The notes beneath the pieces are model-generated. The model was not told where the DNA came from and did not search any database. It worked only from the letters and a program-made list of their open reading frames with translations. Made by a program: the position numbers and the translations under genes. From NCBI GenBank assembly GCA_948144175.1, contig CANXME010000034.1, positions 62,001-126,000 of the forward strand: a DNA stretch of 64,000 bases, read 5' to 3'. Origin of the DNA: Closterium sp. NIES-65. Lineage: Eukaryota; Streptophyta; Zygnematophyceae; Desmidiales; Closteriaceae. The number at the start of each line of letters is the position of its first letter. Positions within the stretch are counted from its first letter, which is position 1. Below, piece by piece: positions 12,601 through 23,900 of this stretch.

Positions 12601-15454
12601 CGTCAAGGGGGAAGCCAAGGAAGGCACAGGGAGCAGCACAAGGGGACAGCTTGTCCGCAGACAAGTCGCGGACAAACGCCCGAGATCCCCAGACACGGAA
12701 CGCAGACGCATCGCCGACCTTCCCTGTCCACAGCAATGCTGGGGAGGTCTCCGGTCTGGAGACCCTGGGGTGAAGGTTGATCTGATGCGCCGCGTACCGA
12801 ACCGCAAACGGCCACAGAAAATGGGGGGCAGCCGCATGCATCATGGACGTACAAGCGACGTCCATGACCATGCCTATGCGGCGCTCAGCAATCCCATTTT
12901 GCTGTGGAGAGTCCGGAAGCGTAAAGGTCTGGCGGATGCCTCGCGCACGACAGTAGGCTCGAAGAAGGCCAGAGGAGAACTCTCCGCCTCGGTCAGAGTG
13001 CAGACACAGAACAGGAAAGTCCGAGCCGAAGCTCCTCTTGAGCTGGAGACGAGCTGCGCGGATCCAGTCGATCAACACCTCAGCAACATCACCCTTGCTG
13101 CGCAAGGGGAAGACTGTGGTGTAGCGCGAGTAGTCGTCAACCACCAGCAGAAAGTATCCCTCGTGACCCTGTCCACGTACGCGGGCCGGGCCCCACACGT
13201 CCATGTGAAGCGTCTGCAGCAGGGCCTCTGTCAGGGGAAACTGAGAGGAGTGAGGGGCAGCTCGAAGCCGCCCCTCGACACAGGGGACACAGGAAGGACC
13301 AGGCCCCGGAGGAAGGGGAGGGAGGGACCGGGGAAGACCAGAGACAAGGACACGGGAAGCCATGCCTCGGAGACGAGGCAGGGAGGGGTGACCAAGACGG
13401 TGGTGCCAGAGGAGAGTCTCGTGAGACAGGAGGCGACACGAGCAGGGGGCAGACTCAGGACCAGACGTGGACGCTGCAGCAAACACCTCACCCGATGCAG
13501 CTACCTGACCAGACGCAGTGACTGGAGGAGACGCAGTGGTCAATGTGTACAGGCTCGACCCCGACCGACGTGTAAACGTGGCCAGGTGTCGGCCTGTCCG
13601 AGCGTCCATGTAGTGGGTCACCCGTGACTCGCAGGAGTGAACTGGTGAACCCCTGTATCCTGCAGGTCAGCACCACTCACCAAGTTCGAAGAGAACGAGG
13701 GGAGGTAAAGACCAAACAAGGTGCCAGAGGGGGCAGCCGGACACGGGAGGACAGTGGAGAAGTGAGAGAGGACAGGACTCCCAGAGGGGTCTGCCAGGGA
13801 GACTGCAACTGGCCGACCAAGCGGCGTGAGTGTGGTGCGGTCTCGGAAGAAGGAGCGAGAAGCCCCTGAGTCAAGTGTGAAGGTGAGGGAGGCCGAAGTC
13901 GACGTGGTATTTGAGAGCGCAGACTCACCAGCACTTGAGGGCGCGGACGCACTGGCACCTAGAGCAGCAACCTCACTACCTAGAACAGCAATACCAATGC
14001 CCGGGTCGGGCGGGAAACACCAGTAACAGTCACCCTCGTCACTAATAGTCACAGCATACATGGCAGCAAGGATAGCATCAAAGTCAAGATCAAACATAGC
14101 TACGGCTGCCCTAGACAGCTCTCCCCAGCGGGGGATCTCACTAGCCTCCGTGAACTGCTGACGCCAAGCATCCGTCAGGCGGCCAAAGCAGCGCTGGGTG
14201 GGGTGAGCACCCCCACACTGCTTACCCGCGCGGTCGCCGGAGCGGAGGACGTAGGTGCACGGGCCAAAACCCACACCACTCTGACGCTGCGTGTACCACT
14301 CACGGAGCTGCTGAGGAGGGCGGATGTCCCGAGAACACTGCTGCTGCAGCTGCTGCTGGCGCTGACCACTCCCGGAGCCGCTCCGCTAAGAAGTACCACC
14401 CCGACCAGCTCCACCTCCTCCACCACCGCCGCCTCCACCTCCGCCGCCACCGCCGCCACCGCCGCCTCTGCTCCCACCGCTACCGCCACCGCCGCCTCCG
14501 CCTCCGCCGCTGCCACCGCCACCTCCACCCCCGCCACCACTCCCACCGCCACCCCCACTCCCCCCGCCGCCCCCACCGCCACCTCCACCACCCCCGCTAG
14601 CCCCACCCGCGCCCTTGCCCCCCTTGCCCTTGCCAGAGCGGCGTCTCCCGCTAGGGGCAGACGCCGCACCGACCGACTCAAGACCAACGAGGTCGGCCGC
14701 AGCAGCAGAGGGGACGGAGGGCAACAGGGGGGAAGGGGAACACCCCTCAAAGATGGGGGTGCGAGGGTCACCACGAGAGGCTCCTACAGCGACTATGCTC
14801 TTCTCAGCTGCGAGGAGGGCCTTCTCTAGGAGGTCAACAGTGAGAGTGGTGGGACAGACTGAGAGGAAGTGGTCCCTGACTACGCGAAGGGAGTCAGGGA
14901 GGCGAGTGACTATAGAATAGAGAGTGATGTACATGGGGGGGGGATTCTTGGCGCAGAATTCAGCAGGAAGTGCGGCGTGGTAGCGAGTGTCACTAGTGCG
15001 GAGGTGCGTAATGAGGTCAGCGACTGTGGGAAAGGCAGCAAGGTCAGGAAAGAGGTACGGTAGCATGAGGGGCCACGTGAGGCCGGTACGAACTGCGTGG
15101 GCGGCTAGCAAGCTGCACGCGGGCGTCGATCAGGCGGCGCGTAGGCAGAACGAAGGGCGGGGCGCGCGAGGGCGCACTAGCAAGAAAGGCGCACGAGGGC
15201 GCACGAGCAGAGAAAAGCGCACCAGGGCGCACGTAAGGTAGGGCGCCACGAGGGCGCTTCTAGCGGAGTAGTGTGCCCGTAGTAGTAAGCGGTCCTAGGT
15301 GGCTAACCTAGGCTCTGATACCATGTCAGAATGAACAAGAGTGATTGTACTAGGAAAGAGTTGGGTAGAAGTAGGAAACCCTAAACTTACTGTACCCGAT
15401 AGTAACTACCCCACTACAGCCTAAACAAAACTGTAGCACATATGACATTTGACA
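3684..15454 (-). mobile_element. Ty1/copia assembly with paired outer LTRs
   Basis: Outer LTRs of 130-131 bp at 3684-3813 (3' LTR) and 15324-15454 (5' LTR) both begin TGTCAGAATG and end TTTGACA. By eye they differ at about 8-9 sites, so the insertion is not recent. A PBS complement (CTCTGATACCA) abuts the right LTR, and a purine-rich tract (on the minus strand) abuts the left one. Minus-strand order from the right: leader, gag with Gly/Gln-rich linker, protease, integrase, RT, RNase H. A second copia family starts at 9057 inside it, so two pol sets are present. Flanks AAACA and AAACT may be a decayed 5-bp target duplication. Broken, with many breaks (at least eight). Confidence 0.82.
9057..14300 (-). 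mobile_element. Second copia family inside the assembly
   Basis: A 3' LTR of the TGTCAAATTATAAT family (9057-9177, read on the minus strand) is followed by its own RNase H, RT (YVDD region), integrase and protease signatures, all on the minus strand. This LTR differs from the outer LTRs. No partner LTR of the same family is seen at its right end, where gag and leader lead straight to the outer 5' LTR. The right boundary is therefore a guess. Either a nested insertion or a recombinant of two related elements. Broken, about half a dozen breaks. Confidence 0.6.
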
Positions 15455-16252
15455 AAACTTTGTGCGAGCAGGGGGTGATAAAGTTTGAAGAAAGAAAGAG
15501 GGTTGAACTAGCAAGAATGAGGATACAAATAGCAAACCCTAGAAGGGTTGTACTCGCTATAGAGCACCCCACTACAGGCTAGAACAATAAGATAATATTA
15601 TGACACTTCCCCATAGCCAAAGTGGGGTGTAATCAGCAGAGCAGGCAAAGCAATACAAGCTCAGGGTGGATCACAATGTCACCACACATTCTGAGCACAA
15701 GTTCAAGAAGAAATAGTTTAGAGTTCACAATTATGAGCAAAGCTAGTGGTAGTCACAACGGGCAAGTGAGGAGGAGGAGAGAGAGTGAGGGGAGAGGAGA
15801 TAGGAGGCGACGGCTGAAGCTGCAGACACACGGGCAACAGGAGGCAGACTGGCACAGCGGCTACCGGACAGCGCCCGGACTACAGGAGTAACAGGCCCCG
15901 TGGCTCAAGTAGCGGCAGACGGGCAACAGACCAACGGGCGGCTGGCGTAGAAGTCTAGCTCACTGGGCTACCGGGACAGCGCCCCGGACTACAGGTGCTG
16001 CGGACAACAGTACGGCAACCTCCATGCAGCTTCCCCAAACAGTCCTACTCCCCGACACACACCCGCTGCTACACCGCTAGCTCCACTCCCACGCACTCCC
16101 CTTAAACCCTAAACCCCAGTCTCCCACACAACCACCCCCCTCAGCGACAGCTGCAGCAGTGGGAGACGAAGGAGGAGGAGGAGCAAAGGGAGGAATGCAC
16201 ACCGACCACCCCCATACCTGCCACCCCACAGCTCGCCCCTCGGGGGGGGGAG

Positions 16253-16286
<34 letters not shown>

Positions 16287-16929
16287 CGCGAAGTGGGGCG
16301 GCGGGGCCGCGACCGGAGTTGGCGGGGCCGCGACCGGAGGCGGCTGGGCCGCGACGTGAGGCAGCAGGGCCGCGACCGGAGGTGGCGGGGCCGCGACGAG
16401 TCGGTGGCGGGGCCGCGACGGGTCGGTGGCGGGGCCGCGACCGAAGGTGACGGGGCCGCGACGAGTCGGTGGCGGGGCCGCGAGAGTGGGGCGGCGGGGC
16501 CGCGACGGGTCCCCGTCGCCCGTCGCGACGCGTCCAGAGCGGGACGCGGCGAACGCCGCGGCAGAAGCCCGCCGCGCGCCTCGGGGCGCACGGCGGGCAG
16601 AAAACCGCCGCGCGCCTCGGGGCGCACGGCGGGAGGAAAAAGTAAAAGCGGAAGCGAGGTGGTAACCCACCCACAGGATCGATCCAAGGGGATCGACCTG
16701 CTCTGATAGCATGACAAAGTTTGAAGAAAGAAAGAGGGTTGAACTAGCAAGAATGAGGATACAAATAGCAAACCCTAGAAGGGTTGTACTCGCTATAGAG
16801 CACCCCACTACAGGCTAGAAGAATAAGATAATATTCTGACAGGGGGGACTCCAATGCGTGACACCAAACCCGTGGAGCTTGCTTCATGCCATACAGGGAA
16901 TTATGGAGCATGCAGACTCTCTCAGTATC
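15455..16929 (-). mobile_element. Remnant of an older copia RT, interrupted by a TRIM
   Basis: On the minus strand 16842-16929 encodes a copia reverse-transcriptase snippet with the family hallmark SLYGMKQAPRVW. The short stretch 15455-15475 lies on the other side of the TRIM and probably belongs to the same remnant. This RT differs from the RT of the abundant short-LTR elements here ([10 protein letters not shown]). A small, old fragment. Confidence 0.65.
15476..16841 (-). mobile_element. TRIM: short non-coding LTR element with intact ends
   Basis: Two LTRs of 130 bp (15476-15605 and 16712-16841) differ at about three sites. They are flanked by a perfect 5-bp target duplication GGGGG (15471-15475 and 16842-16846). 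A tRNA-Met-type PBS complement lies left of the right LTR and a purine tract beside the left LTR. The 1.1-kb interior has no credible coding region. It holds a G-homopolymer run (about 16251-16286) and a GC-rich array of GGCCGCGACCGG-like units. Its 3' internal sequence resembles the copia 3' internal sequence at 9180-9300. A fairly young non-autonomous element. Confidence 0.85.
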
Positions 16930-17110
16930 TGTCAAACTTATATGCTGTAGTCTGTTTAGGCTGTAGTGGGGTAGTTGCTATGGGATACAACAGTTTTAGG
17001 TTTTCCTACTTGTACCCACCCCTTTCCTATTGCATCCACTCTTGTTCATTCTGACATGGTATCAGAGCGAATGTCTTGGGTTCGAATCCCGGTGTGTGCA
17101 CTTCGGGCAT
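16930..17110 (+). mobile_element. LTR, PBS and leader start of a plus-strand LTR element
   Basis: An LTR of about 127 bp (16930-17056) beginning TGTCAAACTT and ending TTCTGACA is followed at once by TGGTATCAGAGC, the initiator tRNA-Met PBS. The leader then contains GGTTCGAATCCC, which resembles a tRNA B-box. No coding part and no second LTR of this copy are seen, so it is partial. Confidence 0.65.
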
Positions 17111-17228
17111 CCCAGTGCGGGGGGGTGTCAGAGGTCCATTGGTGATCCCTGATTGATCTTAGGGAAGGGTTACAGGCATGTTGGTCTGGGGGGTTATGGG
17201 CGTACTGACCCGCTACTTAACAAGCCCT

Positions 17229-17290
17229 TTTATCCCAATGGTCTAGTGGTTAGGATTCTGATAGTATCATCGTGATACCCATCAGGTTGA
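17229..17290 (+). other. tRNA-like 5' half (A-box), possible SINE or tRNA remnant
   Basis: TGGTCTAGTGGTTAGGATTC is close to the D-arm and A-box of eukaryotic tRNA-Glu/Asp. No convincing anticodon stem follows, and the expected B-box is replaced by a weak GGTTGAGCC. I do not call a tRNA gene. A decayed tRNA or SINE head is possible. The rest of 17111-17340 holds nothing else I recognise. Confidence 0.3.
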
Positions 17291-17339
17291 GCCATGTAGA
17301 TTTCCTCCTCTAAAGTGCCGTAAAAAAAGGCATAGAAAT

Positions 17340-18240
17340 CCATCTTTAGTCAAAACGTCCTTAGTCGAAAATAGGGAACACGTGCGGACGGTGTGAGAGC
17401 CTCTCGCCGACCTTCTTGATAACCTGCCGACGGGTTACCAAGGCTCGCGACAAGCGCATGGCTGCCGGGGCAAAGCAAGCCCGAATGCATGCAGAACGAC
17501 CTTTTTCGAAGTCGCATGATGCGCGCATCAATCATGCGCCCGATTGCTAGGAGAGGAAGCTTCTTGGAACGCGATTACATTAAATTTTTTCGAAAGCCAA
17601 AAAGGTCGTTCTGTAGGCATTCGGGTATGTTCTGCTTCGAGGCATGCGCTTATCGCGAGCCTTGGTAACCTATCGGTAGGTTATCATGGAAGGATTCTGG
17701 AACCATGGTAGAACGCATCAATGTACATTGATGCGGGCTGATGGGCCTGCAGAATGCAGCCGATGCGCACATCAGTGATGCGGTCGATTGCTAGGGGAGG
17801 AAGCTTCTTCGAACGCAGTCACATTGGCGCTGTTCAGCAGACGTTAACTTCCTAGATACTGGGTCTGCAGAATCTTCCCCGATAAGCGCGCTTCTGCCTA
17901 TCAAGGTTTGGTGATAAGCGCTGTCCTGCCAAACCTTTTTGCGCCAAATTTAACGCTTCAGCCTGCAGAACGCCACTTTTGGGGCACACAAATTTAACGG
18001 AGCGAAGGTTCCACGGTGTTGCATCTCCAGGCAAATGTTCGCATAAGCTGTGCGCTGCCAATTTGGCCTCGAAAGCTAGCATCAGCGAGCGCACAAGTTA
18101 TGCAGGGCAGCAATTTGTGAGATTCGAGAGTTTGAACGAGCTTCGTGGCAACACCCCCCAGCAAATAAAGAAATTAGGCAATTGGTGCGGCCAGAAGCTA
18201 CAAGGAAGGACAAGTTCCGTTAATTTAATGCGGAGGCAAT
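17340..18240. repeat. Unfamiliar composite repeat, left block
   Basis: Several motifs recur inside this block and again at 26390-27015: GGTTTGGTGATAAGCGC, GCGCCAAATTT, GCCTGCAGAAC, GCTTATCGCGA and GGAACCATGGTAGAA. Within the block GATTGCTAGG plus GGAAGCTTCTT occurs near 17543 and 17792, a spacing of about 250 bp. No coding region or known transposon end is visible. The copies are clearly diverged, so this is an old repeat family or decayed satellite. Confidence 0.6.
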
Positions 18241-18566
18241 AAGGGTGGGTCCAAATTTGCACATGTACAGTGAATTTCCAGCTCGGTTACCACTTTTGGG
18301 CATGTAACAGAACAACAATAGTACCAGAATCCATTTGACGCGAGACTATACATGTATGATGACATTACGGAAACGTGCCTGGGGACGTGCAGATACGTCC
18401 GAAGGTTCACGTGAAACTCGTTTCGCGTCAAACACGCCAAAAGGTAACACCCTTTTTCGCTAATCTGTTTCGCCAAGGAATCCCCCCTCCGTCAGAGGTG
18501 CAAAAAACCTCACTTTATTGGGTAACCCCTCATCACTAGTACTGTACCCCGCAGCGTTACTGTACC
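18241..18566. other. Unassigned flank of a copia insertion
   Basis: No gene or repeat is recognised in these 326 bp. The last five bases, GTACC, form the left target duplication of the copia that follows. Confidence 0.5.
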
Positions 18567-20869
18567 TGTCAAATTATAATATTGTGTAGGCTATAGTGGG
18601 GTAGCCTATATGGGGTACACATTTCTAGGGTTGCATATTTGTATCACTTCCATTCCTTAGTCATTCATTCTCGTTCTACTTTTCTCATGGTATCAGAGCA
18701 GGTTACCCCTTGGGAACTGTGCCAAGGGCCCACCACATCGAGTTTCAAAAAAAAAAAAATTCTCTCCTGCCCGAAGCGCGCTCCGCCCGAGTCCCGCTCC
18801 GGGCTCTCACCTCGCCGAGCCGCCCTAGCGGCCCCCTACGCCCTAGCGGCCCCTTCCCCTAGCGGCCCCGCCGCCCTTCGTTTCGGCCCCGCCGCCCTTT
18901 GTTTCGGCCCCGCCGCCCTCTAGTGCGGCCCCGCCGCCCATCACAGCGGCCCCGTCGCCCCGCATCGCGGCCCCGCCGCCCGTCTTCGCGGCCTCGCCGC
19001 CCGTCACTGCGGCCCTGCCGCCCCTCTCCTCAGCGGCCCCACCGCCCTGCTCAAGGGCCCCGCCGCCCTACTCGGCGGCCCCGCCGTCCTTCTCCTCAGC
19101 GGCCCCACCGCCCTACTCAGCGGCCCCGCCGCCCTACTCAGCGGCCCCGCCGCCCTACTCAGCGGCCCCGCCGCCCTTCTCCTGAGCGGCCCCGCCGCCC
19201 TACTCAGCGGCCCCGCCGCCCTTCTCCTCAGCGGCCCCGCCGCCCTACTCAGCGGCTCTGCTGCCCTTCTCCTCAGCGGCCCCGCCGCCCTACTTGGCGG
19301 CCCCGCCGCCCTTCTCCTCAGCGGCCCCGCCGCTCTTCTCATCAGCGGCCCCGCCGCCCTACTCAGCGGCCCCGCCGCCCTTCTCCTCAGCGGCCCCGCC
19401 GCCCTGCTCAGCGGCCCCGCCGCCCTTCCGCAGCGGCCTCCCCGCCCTTCTCAGCGGCCCAGCCGCCCCTCGCACCAGCGGCCCTGCCGCCCTACACCGC
19501 CTGCGCCGCCCGAGCCGCCCGAACCGCCCGAGCCTCCCGAGCCGCCCGACCTGCCCGAGCTGCCCGAGCCGCCCGAGCCGCCCGACCAGCCCAAGCCCCC
19601 CGAGCCGCCCGAGCCGCCCGAGCCACCCGAGCCGCCTGAGCCGCCCGAGCCACCTGAGGAGCCGAGCCACTCGTGTCGCGGAGCCGCAGTTGCTGCAGTG
19701 CCGTCTGAGCAGCCGTGTTGCCGGGCTGCTGTACCGCTGAGCTGCCCGACCCGCCCTGTCTGGTGAGAGCAGCGCTTCTGTCACTGCACTACCCCTGTCC
19801 TACAGTTGGTACTGCTAGTCCACTGTTGTCATGGCTTCCTCCAGTGTTCTCGCTTTTGACGCTGAGGATCGAGCCATTGACTTTGAGGTTTGGGTGGATG
19901 ACCTTCAGCTTTTCCTACAGTGCGATAGGGCAGACGGTCTTTCCCTCTTTGACCTCACCTCAAGTGCTTCCCCTGCCCCTGCTGCCGATGCCGGCGCCAC
20001 TGTTAGCTCCCAGTGGGCCACTCGCGATGCTGCTACACGTCTTGCTGTGCGTCGCCACCTGCCTACCACTGAGCGCGCGCACTTGAGCCAGTACAAGAGT
20101 GCTCAGACCTTGTACGACGCTGTCGTTGCACGCAACTCCTCCCTTGCCACTGCTGCACTGAGCCGCCCCATGCTACCGTACCTCTTTCTTGACCTTGCTG
20201 CCTTTCCCACAATCGCTGACCTCATTACGCACCTCCGCACTAGTGACACTCGCTACCGCGCCGCGCTTCCTGCTGAGTTCTGCGCCAAGAACCCCCCCCC
20301 CCCCCATGTACATCACTCTCTGTTATATAGTCACCCGCCTCCTTGACTCCCTTCGCGTAGTCAAGGACCACTTCCTCTCAGTCTGTCCCACCACTCTCAC
20401 TATTGACCTCCTAGAGAAGGCCCTCCTAGCAGCGGAGAAGAGCATAGTCGCTTTAGGAGCCTCTCGTGGTGACCCTCGCACCCCCATCTTTGAGGGGTGT
20501 TCCCCTTCCCCCCTTTTGCCCTCTGTCGCCTCTGCTGCTGCGGCCAACCTCATTGGTCTTGAGTCGGTCGGTGCGGCGTCTGCCCCTAGCAGGAGACGCC
20601 GCTCTGGCAAGGGCAAGGGGGGCAAGGGCGCGGGTGGGGCTAGCGGGGATGGTGGAGGTGGCGGTGGGGGCAGCAGGGGGAGTGGGAGTGGCGGTGGGAG
20701 TGGTGGCGGGGGTTGAGGTGGCGGTGGCAGCGGCGGAGGCGGAGGCGGCGGTGGCGGTAGCGGTGGGAGCGGAGGCGGCGGTGGCGGCGGAGGTGGAGGC
20801 GGCGGTGGTGGAGGAGGTGGAGCTGGTCGGGGTGGTGCTTCTCAGCGGAGCGGCTCCGGGAGTGGTCAG

Positions 20870-20901
<32 letters not shown>

Positions 20902-23900
20902 TTCTCGGGACATCCCCCCTCCTCAGTAGCTCCGTGAGTGGTACACGCAGCGTCAGCGTGGTGGGGGTTTTGGCCCGTGCACCTACATCCTTCGCTCCGG
21001 CGACCGCGCGGGTGAGCTGTGTGGGGGTGCTCACCCCACCCAGCGCTGCTTTGGCTGCGTGACGGACGCTTGGCGTCAGCAATTCCCGGAGGCTAGTGAG
21101 ATCCCCCGCTGGGGAGAGCTGTCTAGGGCAGGCGTAGCTATGTTTGATCTTGACTTTGATGCTATCCTTGCTGCCATGTATGCTGTGACTATTAGTGATG
21201 AGGGTGACTGTTACCGGTGTTTCCCGCCCGACCCGGGCATTGGTACTGCTGCTCTAGGTACTGGTGAGGCTGCTGCTCTAGGTGCTAGTGCGTCTGCGCC
21301 CTCAGGTGCTGGTGAGTCTGCGCTCTCAGGTACCACATCGGCTTCGGCCTCCCTCACCTTCACACTTGACTCAGGGGCTTCTCGCTACTTCTTTCAAGAC
21401 CGCACCACACTCACGCCGCTTGGTCGGCCAGTTGCAGTTTCCCTGGCAGACCCCTCTGGGAGTCCTGTCCTCTCTCACTTCTCCACTGTCCTCCCGTGTC
21501 CGGCTGCCCCCTCTGGCACCTTGTCTGGTCTTTACCTCCCCTCGTTCTCTACGAACTTGGTGAGTGCTGCTGACCTGTAGGATACGGGGGTTCACCAGTT
21601 CACTCCTGCGAGTCAGCGGGTGACCCACTGCACGGACGCTCGGACAGGTCGACACCTGGCCACGTTTACACGTTGGCCGGGGTCGAGCCTGTACACATTG
21701 ACCACTGCGTCTCCTCCAGTCACTGCATCTGGTCAGCTAGCTGCGTCGAGTCAGGTGTTTGCTGCAGCGTCCAGGTCTGGTCCTGAGTCTGCCCCCTGCT
21801 CGTGTCGCCTCCTGTCTCACGAGACTCTCCTCTGGCACCACCGTCTTGGTCACCCCTCCCTGCTTCGTCTCCGAGGCATGGCTTTCCGTGTCCTTGTCTC
21901 TGGACTTCCCCGGTCCCTCCCTTCCCTTCCTCCGGGGCCTGGTCCTTCCTGTGTCCCCTGTGTCGAGGGGCGGCTCCGAGCTGCCCCTCACTCCTCTCAG
22001 TTTCCCCCGACAGAGGCCCCGCTACAGACGCTTCACATGGACGTGTGGGGCCCGGCCCGCGTCTGTGGACAGGGTCACGAGCGCTACTTCCTGCTGGTGG
22101 TTGACGACTACTCGCATTACACCACAGTCTTCCCCTTGCGCAGCAAGGGTGATGTCGCTGAGGTGTTGATCGACTGGATCCGCGCAGCTCGTCTCCAGCT
22201 CAGGAAGAGCTTCGGCTCGAATTTCCTGTTCTGCGTCTGCACTTTGACCGAGGCGGAGAGTTCTCCTCTGGCCTTCTGCGAGCCTACTGTCGTGCGCGAG
22301 GCATCCGCCAGACCTTTACGCTTCCGGACGCTCCACAGCAAAATGGGATTGCTGAGCGCCGCATTGGCATGGTCATGGACGTCGCTCGTATGTCCATGAT
22401 GCATGCGGCTGCCCCCCATTTTCTGTGGCCGTTTGCGGTTCGGTACGCGGCGCATCAGATCAACCTTCACCCCAGGGTCTCCAGACCGAGACCTCCCCAG
22501 CATTGCTGTGGACGGGGAAGGTCGGCGATGCGTCTGCGTTCCGTGTCTGGGGATCTCGGGCGTTTGTCCGCGACTGGTCTGCGGACAAGCTGTCCCCTCG
22601 TGCTGCTCCTTGTGTCTTCCTTGGCTTCCCCCCTGACGCCCCTGGGTGGCAGTTCTACCACCCCTCCTCTCGTCGTGTTCTGTCCTCCCAGGACGTCACG
22701 TTCGACGAGTTAGTACCCTACTACCGCCTCTTCCCCTACCGCACTCCTTCCCTCCCCCCGCCACCGCACTTCCTTGTGCCAGGTCCCCCCTCGGTAGACC
22801 CCCTCCCCCCTCAGGGTCCTGCCCCTTCAGGTGTGTCCCAGGTAGATGCAGTCGAGTCGGTCGAGGTTGTTGGTGACTCTGGTGCTGCTGCGTGTGCTGA
22901 GCCCGGGGGTGCTGACTCTGGGGGTGCTGCGAGCGTGGGTGCTGAGCCTGGGGGTGCTGAGTCTCGGGGTGCTACGACTGGGGGTGCTGAGCCTGGGGGT
23001 GCTGAGCCTGGGGGTGCTACGACTGGGGGTGCTGAACCTGGGGGTGCTACGACTGGGGGTGCTGAGCCTGGGGGTCCTTCGCCTGGGGGTGATGCGTCTG
23101 GAGCTGCTGAGCCAGGGGGTGCTGAGTCAAGAGCTACTGAGCCTGGGGGTGCGGAGCCCGCTCCAGTGGCGTCTGGCGGTGCTGGGCCTGGTGGTTCTCC
23201 GGGTGCTTCGTCTCGGCGGGAGCCACTCTCTCCACAGGAGCTGCGCGAGTGGTTTGCCCGATGCTGGAGGCGTACTGCTGGAGCTGGTGCTTCTTCGGCT
23301 GCTGAGGGTGCTGGTGCCGCCGGTCTCGGAGGTGCTAGTCCTGCGAGTGCTACTGGAGTCGGTGCTACTGAGGGTGTTGGCGCTGAGGCTATTGCTGTCA
23401 GTGCTGGCGGCGGTCCTGCTGCAGGTGCTGCTGGTGCTGCTGGAGGTACTGGAGCTGGATGTGCTGTTGACGCTCGTGCTGCCGCTGGGGGTGCTGGTGC
23501 TGTCCCTGCTGTGTCTGGAGTCGCCGCGCGGCCTCGGCCGTACTTTGTTCCGCTCCTTTAGCAGGTTCTTGGTCTTCCTCCTCCCTTAGAGTGTCCACCG
23601 CCTGTCCAGTCGCAGTCACAGTTACCGCCGGCCTCCCCACTGCCTTCTCCTTCTCCGTACACTGGTCCTACTAGAGGTCTTGCTGAGCGTCGTAAGCCTG
23701 CGCCTCGTCCTGCGTCGCCTGTTCGTACTGCTCGCACTAGTGGTCGCAGTTCGCGTCAGCGTCCTCCTCCTGTCCCTGGCACGCACCTGATGTCTCTTCG
23801 TCTGTCCCCTGCTCCTCTGCGTGCCCCTTTGCCCTCTCCTCCTGACTCCTCTCTTCCTGTGCTTGCCGACCCTGAGTCGGACTCTCTTCGTGCTGCCAGT

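Noticed and set aside
17229-17290. A functional tRNA-Glu gene
   Set aside because: Only the D-arm and A-box fit; the anticodon stem, T-arm and acceptor pairing are not found.
18899-19784. Arg/Pro-rich and Ala/Pro-rich proteins up to 246 residues on both strands
   Set aside because: Produced by the GC-rich copia leader arrays; open on both strands and without family resemblance.
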